NCBI GenBank assembly: GCA_947561585.1
Contig: CANNZV010000868.1
Coordinates: 62,001 to 126,000, forward strand
Length of the DNA: 64,000 nucleotides
Source: Caprella mutica
Lineage: Eukaryota; Arthropoda; Malacostraca; Amphipoda; Caprellidae
Direction of reading: 5' to 3'
This document shows, in pieces, positions 59,120-64,000 of the stretch (position 1 is its first letter; each line of letters opens with the position of its first letter). The notes beneath the pieces were generated by a model. The model saw only the letters and a program-made list of their open reading frames with translations. It did not search any database and was not told where the DNA came from. The position numbers and the translations under genes are program-made.

Positions 59120-60474
59120 GCATAAAAAGTGAAAAGACATTCGAAAAATGCTGGTCAAAGACTAAAAAACGAAATTCCTTGTGATGTTTCGGCCACAAGA
59201 ATGAATGAAGTAAATAATGGTGTAAATACTAAGAAATAAAATACTGTTAATTTATTTTGTGTATTACAAAACATTTAGTAGATAGATAGGTACTCCTCGA
59301 TGCACCCAACCGATGCAAATTTATTTTATCAGATACACGTTTCCATGTGCCTAACTCTTCATTTTCCTCTTCTCGTGAGTCATTAAAATGACATATTTTC
59401 CACTTCCTCCATTATTCTTCGATAGCAAACTTTCAGTTAGCGGCAAAATCCTGCTATGAATAATGTAAAACAGAGAGAAAGTTATGGTGGGGGCATAGAA
59501 AATTGGGAGAGAAAGTTATGTTGGGCCATAGAAGATTAGGAGAGAAAGTTATGGTGGGGCCATAGAAGATAATAATAATAATACTCTAGAACTCCACCAT
59601 ACTTATCTCTCTGGGTTTTATTTATTTTTAAATTTACCCACATAGATTTAACTTTATCACTAACCAATAATGATTAACGTCATCAAATCAAAACTCCCTT
59701 AAAAAGGACACTTCAATCCCTCATTCACTGAAGAATGACTTGGTGTCAAGTAACATATAATGGTGAAGCCGATCAATAAATCCGTAAACTCATAAATACT
59801 AAATGGAACAAGATGTCACCTTGTCAATATTAAGGAACTCGATCCTCTGAAGAATAAAACTGAGAACACTGCCTCCTGTGTCCTGAGAACACCTGATCAT
59901 ACTGTCACAACTGTAGGTAAATTACGCTTGTCAAATAAAGTAGTGTAAATTATTCACTACAAGTGATGATATTGCCAAAGAATAAAGTCAAATGATAATA
60001 AATAAAATAATAAGGTCTGGTATTACTCAGGGCAAATGTTATCGTACATCTGACAACCAGAGTCAGCTGATGATGAATAAACGATGACCCATATTGTATT
60101 TTTGATGAGTTTTTCCCTCCTTGACTTGCCTCTTTTCATCTAATATTTGTTTTCATTACAACTTATTTATGACTTGGATCGAGTCCCTTACACTGAAATC
60201 TATCACATCTTGAGAAAAGAAAGTATTGGCCTCTCGTGTACTGAAGAATGTGAATTCATCATGTCGGTTAATTGAAGTAATATTAAACAATAAATTTACT
60301 AATTCATTTTTGTTCACAGTAATTAAAGAATTAAGAGTACAATGTTTTTTAATATCTTATCTTTTTTTTTTTTTTTTTGTTCAAATAGACATTATAGAAA
60401 TATTTCTAAATCCAAATTGTTATTAAAAAATCTGTATCCTGAAAAATTATATTTTTACAAGTACTTATTTATAA
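57503..60474. other. Mostly unannotated; small repeats
   Basis: A CTT microsatellite lies at about 59089-59113. Three copies of a 34-bp unit (gagagaaagttatggtgggg, catagaagat) lie at 59471-59570. A T run of about 19 lies at 60362-60380. One coding-like stretch lies at 58087-58345. The rest is AT-rich without features. Confidence 0.5.
58087..58345 (+). pseudogene. Coding-like relic, function unknown
   Basis: The plus frame is open after a TAA just upstream and reads through SVRPTIADQISDDLGCIA and NMVEFKEKMQEQKMV before a TGA at 58343-58345. Its composition (acidic and glutamine/lysine-rich, likely helical) differs from the surrounding AT-rich DNA. I do not recognise a family. It has no convincing start or splice sites and no continuation downstream, so it may be an exon relic or a transposon-derived fragment. 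Confidence 0.25.
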
Positions 60475-60688
60475 AAGTTTTCGGGTCTTTCCCATTTGAC
60501 GACCCCACCAGATTTAATTTAAATTAATTTTTTATGTGTATTTTTGTCCAAAAATTCGAAAATCGAAACCGATTTTTGTATAAACTAATCGTTTTTGAGA
60601 TATGACGGTTTAAAGTTATTTATTTCCTATGTATTACTGAAGTATTGAGAACTTTGAAAAAACTCGTGTTTTCATTGAAATTACTTAA

Positions 60689-61280
60689 AGGTCCCCTCCA
60701 AGCAAATATTTTTATTGCCTTATTCAACGAGGCTAATGTTTCTTATCATTTTGCTGCAAACCGCATCGAATTTGGTAGCATATTTTTAATTTTATATGCT
60801 TTTAAAGATTTTTATAATCAAAACTCTACAAAACCTATTATACTTCCGACTTACTAATTTAAGAAATTTTCAGACTGAAGAAAAAAAATGTACACCATTT
60901 GTTTTGATTGTCAACTAGGTAATAGGTTTAATAAATCCAATTCTAATTCGTGTAAAGGTATAAAATTGAATGAACTTATAATAGAAACGTATATATACTT
61001 TAGGAAACAATTAATATCTAAAATAATGACCGAAAACGCATGGTTTGTTTATAAAATTCAAATTTGTAATCAAAAGAAAGAGTGTACAATCTTTTTCTTG
61101 AGCATCAGATTAGTGATTCGCTCAATTGTTGCTCACAGAGTATCAAAAAACTTTAAAAACAAATAATAAAATATTTACTGAACAAAATTGTATGCAGTTT
61201 GCAGAATAATGATCGTAGACCTTAGTTCTATTATATTATGTTATAAACTCATTTTTTTTCCCGGAGCCTGGAGAGGACCT
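60689..61280. mobile_element. TTAA-flanked element G nested in H, 592 bp
   Basis: The ends are AGGTCCCCTCCAAGC and its inverse GCCTGGAGAGGACCT (two mismatches), flanked by TTAA (60685-60688, 61281-61284), as made by piggyBac- or Kolobok-type transposases. Frames of 70 and 92 residues inside show no recognised domain. Confidence 0.7.
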
Positions 61281-61309
61281 TTAAACAATATAGATTTTTT
61301 ACATGAAAC

Positions 61310-61575
61310 AGTAATCTAGTTTGTTGTATCCACTAGTTTGTTATACTACACACTCCATGATTGATTAATGACCTGGCAAGGGGGCTCAGGGGAGGGCACG
61401 CCCCCCGAAATACATATATGGGATATATTTCAAGTTTCCGTGATATTTTCAATTTATTACTTCAATGCTAATATATGTGTAATGGGGGCATGCCGCCCCC
61501 CATACTCCCCTGCCAGGTCATTAAACAATCATGAAGTGTGCAGTACAACAAACTAGCGGATACAACAATCTGCAT
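61310..61575. repeat. Palindromic module F inside H
   Basis: The left arm (ttgttgtatccactagtttg, cactccatgattgattaatg, acctggcaagg) is inverted in the right arm (ccaggtcattaaacaatcat, gaagtgtgcagtacaacaaa). Each arm is about 100 bp. One arm of the same sequence occurs in elements D and E. Confidence 0.8.
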
Positions 61576-61779
61576 TACGGTTATCTTTGACCAAGAAGCG
61601 TGAAAACACGAGTTTTTTCAAAGTTCTCAATCCTTCAGTAATACATAGGAAATAAATAACTTTAAACCCTCATATCTCAAAAACTATTAGTTTCTACAAA
61701 AAACGGTTTCGATTTTCGGATTCTTGAAATTTAAATTAAATCTGGTGGGGGTCGTCAAATGGGAAAGACCCAAGTTTTC

Positions 61780-63040
61780 AATATATATGTGCAGTGTGTC
61801 GATGTACACATTTTACCAACAAACTGTACATAATTAATACACACAGAATGTTCTGTCACATGCTGAGACCGCAAGATAATGACCGGATTACCCCGAATTA
61901 CGATCACGTGCCCACAAACTGGAAAATGACTTCGTTAGAATGGGATTGAGTCAGATTTAGTGGCTTATAATTCATCTGGATAATTAAGATATTAATGATC
62001 CGTGCGTGACGTCATTAAAACGACGATTCTGTATGGTGTATTTTTAGAACATAAACATACACTACAACTTTAAGATGAGACATGAACACGAACATTGCAT
62101 GTGTACCTTTGTAGAAGATAAAACTGATGTGTTATTTGGAGATGTGGAGATGACTGTGGAGATATATTTGTTAAGATTTAGAGAATCTGTTACCTTAGTA
62201 CCTTTCGGTCCTAAGAACAATTTTTCTTTCATCTTCTTTCTCTGAAAAAGAGCAACCTTAACTTATGTCCAAAATTCGTCGCCATAAATAAACAAATTTC
62301 TTCATAATTAGGTGAATAATTAACTAAATCATCAATCAAAGATCCATTAAAGTATTTTCAAATGTGTTTGTTTTGGAATAGCTCGTGTCTTACGGTCTGT
62401 TTGTTTTTCAGTTTCCGGTGTGTTTCCGTGCTATTGTTGTACTTATTTTCCTAATGACGTAATCCGGTATTAGTGCTCATGGATGCATTTCTCTAATGAT
62501 ATACAAGGATTACCTTAAACTTATTAGACGCTACTGTTAAAGTACAATGGGGACATCAATACGTGATATTGTTACTCATTTCAGAAACTATTCATAAACT
62601 TCGTTAGGAACTAACAATTATCGGAAATGTGTATAATTAATGAATATATGTTTGAAAAACCTTCAAAACACTAAAAGTAGATTTCTACCAACTTTTTGAA
62701 ACTGTAAATCAGAAGCTGGTGGGAATATCAACTTACACAATTACTATTTTAGACCTGAACATGAGGAAACAAATCAAATAAAAACACACAATATCAATGA
62801 GTAAACCCAGCGGCGAAGCCAATAAAGAAAATCTCCTATGACCATCTAAGGTACCTATAACCATACCTACCTAGATAATAACAATGAAGAAACACATGAC
62901 TTTTAGGGCTAAGCATAACCAGCTACAACCTATGGATGTTCGTGTGAATTTATGCTTAAACTAAAATTACAATGTCGTATCATCTACAATATTTACTTTG
63001 CATTAGATCTATTCATTTGGTAACTTGACAAAATCTGCGA
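61780..63040. other. Intergenic, no gene seen
   Basis: AT-rich unique DNA; no repeats or convincing frames. Confidence 0.5.
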
Positions 63041-63053
63041 CTACCATTTTCAG

Positions 63054-63180
63054 CAGAAGGTTCAGGTCTAGAGCATATCGAGGGGGCTGTGTTCACCGAA
63101 AGTATTGCAGGAACTTCTCCCTGGTGGACGAATGTAAGACTGAGAATAGTAATAAAGAGTCGATATCATCTGTGAAAGAG
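63054..63180 (+). CDS. Candidate internal exon of an unidentified gene
   Basis: A polypyrimidine acceptor (ctaccattttcag, with a second AG three bases later) is followed by 127 bases open in one frame, then GAG|gtatgt, a good donor, in phase 0. The frame carries three cysteines (GGCVHRKYCRNF, then DECK) and a basic start, and is less AT-rich than its surroundings. I do not recognise the family. No partner exon can be assigned within the window, so it may belong to a gene beyond 64000 or be chance. Confidence 0.3.
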
Positions 63181-63755
63181 GTATGTGTGTTTTATCTGAT
63201 TGCAGGAATTCTAGCATTGGCAATTGTAAATAAAACTCTGGTGCGGTACAGTAATGAAGCTTACAAAATCACTCTTTGGTGAAAGTTCCTGTTGTTTGAT
63301 TTGTATCAATTAGTCAATAGGTTTTTTCTGTGACACAGCGGTCTGGGCAAACTTTTCTCTATTTCTAGTGATTGAAAGATAGCTGATTGGTAATCTAAGT
63401 ATTTGACACTGAAAGTAATGAAACGGAGATGCTTAGATCATATTGTGACCTATTTATGCAATCTGGCAGTTTTTTACATTGTATCATTTAAAAAGTTTTA
63501 GTGAACTAGAAATCAGTAATCTAGAACAAATGATTAGTACAAGATCATAACTTATCACTTTTCTATAACTGTTAGGAATTCGTTCAGTATTCACAACAAT
63601 TCACATCTGAGTCTCTGTAGATGATAGGCAGTGCAATAAGGAGGTGCCCTTAGCGGTTACTTTCGGGTACATGAGACCAGCAATTCCTGAATGGCCTGGG
63701 GCAAGAGGAGGTCTGACCTTGAATGGTAATGGACACACTGAATGCTTTGATTGGA
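63181..63755. other. Spacer before the terminal array, nothing specific
   Basis: AT-rich DNA, then a less AT-rich stretch at 63600-63755. Minus-strand frames here run out of the following array and match no known domain. Confidence 0.4.
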
Positions 63756-63757
63756 CT

Positions 63758-64000
63758 GTGAAAAAGCGAGACTGATGCCCGGCACACGATGTGACTAACA
63801 AGAACCAAACTATTTGGGACTACTGTGAAAAAGTGAGACTGATGCCCAGCACACGATGTGACTAACAAGAACCAAACTATTAGAGACTGCTGTTAAAAAG
63901 AGAGACTGTTGCCCGGCACACGATGTGACTAACAAGAACCAAACTATTTGGGACTACTGTGAAAAAGTGAGACTGATGCCCAGCACACGATGTGACTAAC
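63758..64000. repeat. Minisatellite, 67-bp unit, at least 3.6 copies, cut by the window edge
   Basis: The unit contains GTGAAAAAGTGAGACTGATG then cccagcacacgatgtgacta and acaagaaccaaactatt. Copies start at 63758, 63825, 63892 and 63959. The array continues past base 64000. Confidence 0.96.

Larger units (their letters stand above)
60483..61771. mobile_element. 1289-bp element H with long inverted arms and 8-bp duplication
   Basis: AAGTTTTC flanks both sides (60475-60482, 61772-61779). The arms 60483-60674 and 61601-61771 are inverted copies starting GGGTCTTTCCCATTTGACGA, with high identity over about 170-190 bp. Between them lie a TTAA-flanked element (60689-61280) and a palindromic module (about 61310-61575). 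The 8-bp duplication fits hAT, P or Merlin-type transposases. The ends do not have the hAT CAGTG signature, so the superfamily is left open. Confidence 0.88.

Noticed and set aside
60645..61166. Frames of 70 and 92 residues as host genes
   Set aside because: They lie inside the TTAA element nested in H, overlap its boundaries and show no recognisable domain.
63601..63868. Minus-strand frames at the window end
   Set aside because: They run through the 67-bp tandem repeat; shared residues between frames reflect the repeat.

Overview
The window looks like AT-rich nuclear DNA from an animal, most likely an arthropod and probably an insect. The evidence is one spliced F-box gene with GT/AG introns, tRNA-derived SINEs, several families of non-autonomous DNA transposons (hAT-like, pogo-like with TA duplications, TTAA-flanked and 8-bp-duplication types) and a very high load of minisatellites. 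There is nothing prokaryotic: no operons, ribosome binding sites, rRNA or CRISPR. I cannot name the species.

Gene content is very low. The only gene I can support is a three-exon F-box/leucine-rich-repeat-like gene on the + strand. It has coding exons at 1577-1594, 7608-7760 and 7955-8911, giving 375 residues. Its 6-kb first intron holds SINEs, an hAT-like element with an internal minisatellite, and a terminal-array transposon inserted into one of the SINEs. A possible exon of a second gene lies at 63054-63180, and a coding-like relic lies at 58087-58345. The other long open frames (for example 334, 444, 439, 329 and 337 residues) are translations of tandem arrays and are not annotated as genes.

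From 12.1 to 17.9 kb there is a nest of transposons. An outer 5.75-kb TA-flanked element carries a pogo-like transposase N-terminus remnant. Inside it are a 1.1-kb element with an 8-bp duplication, an 870-bp TTAA-flanked element, and a 2.4-kb relative of a 386-bp MITE found again at 38985-39370. From 18 to 57 kb the window is dominated by about two dozen tandem arrays with 18- to 67-bp units. Together they make up about 17-18 kb, or a bit over a quarter of the window. Near 60.5-61.8 kb lies a 1289-bp element with an 8-bp duplication and roughly 180-bp inverted arms, with a TTAA element nested inside it.

The most interesting signal is a set of seven dispersed elements (4115-4987, 12391-13502, 33790-33955, 34415-34828, 41838-42290, 45543-46162, 50256-51335). 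Their ends are built from short degenerate tandem repeats, usually inverted at the two ends. The repeat words differ between elements, but a short end cap of the form CTAGG or GCCGG followed by an AAATTC-like core recurs in most of them. This looks like one transposon group that keeps its cap while its terminal arrays turn over.
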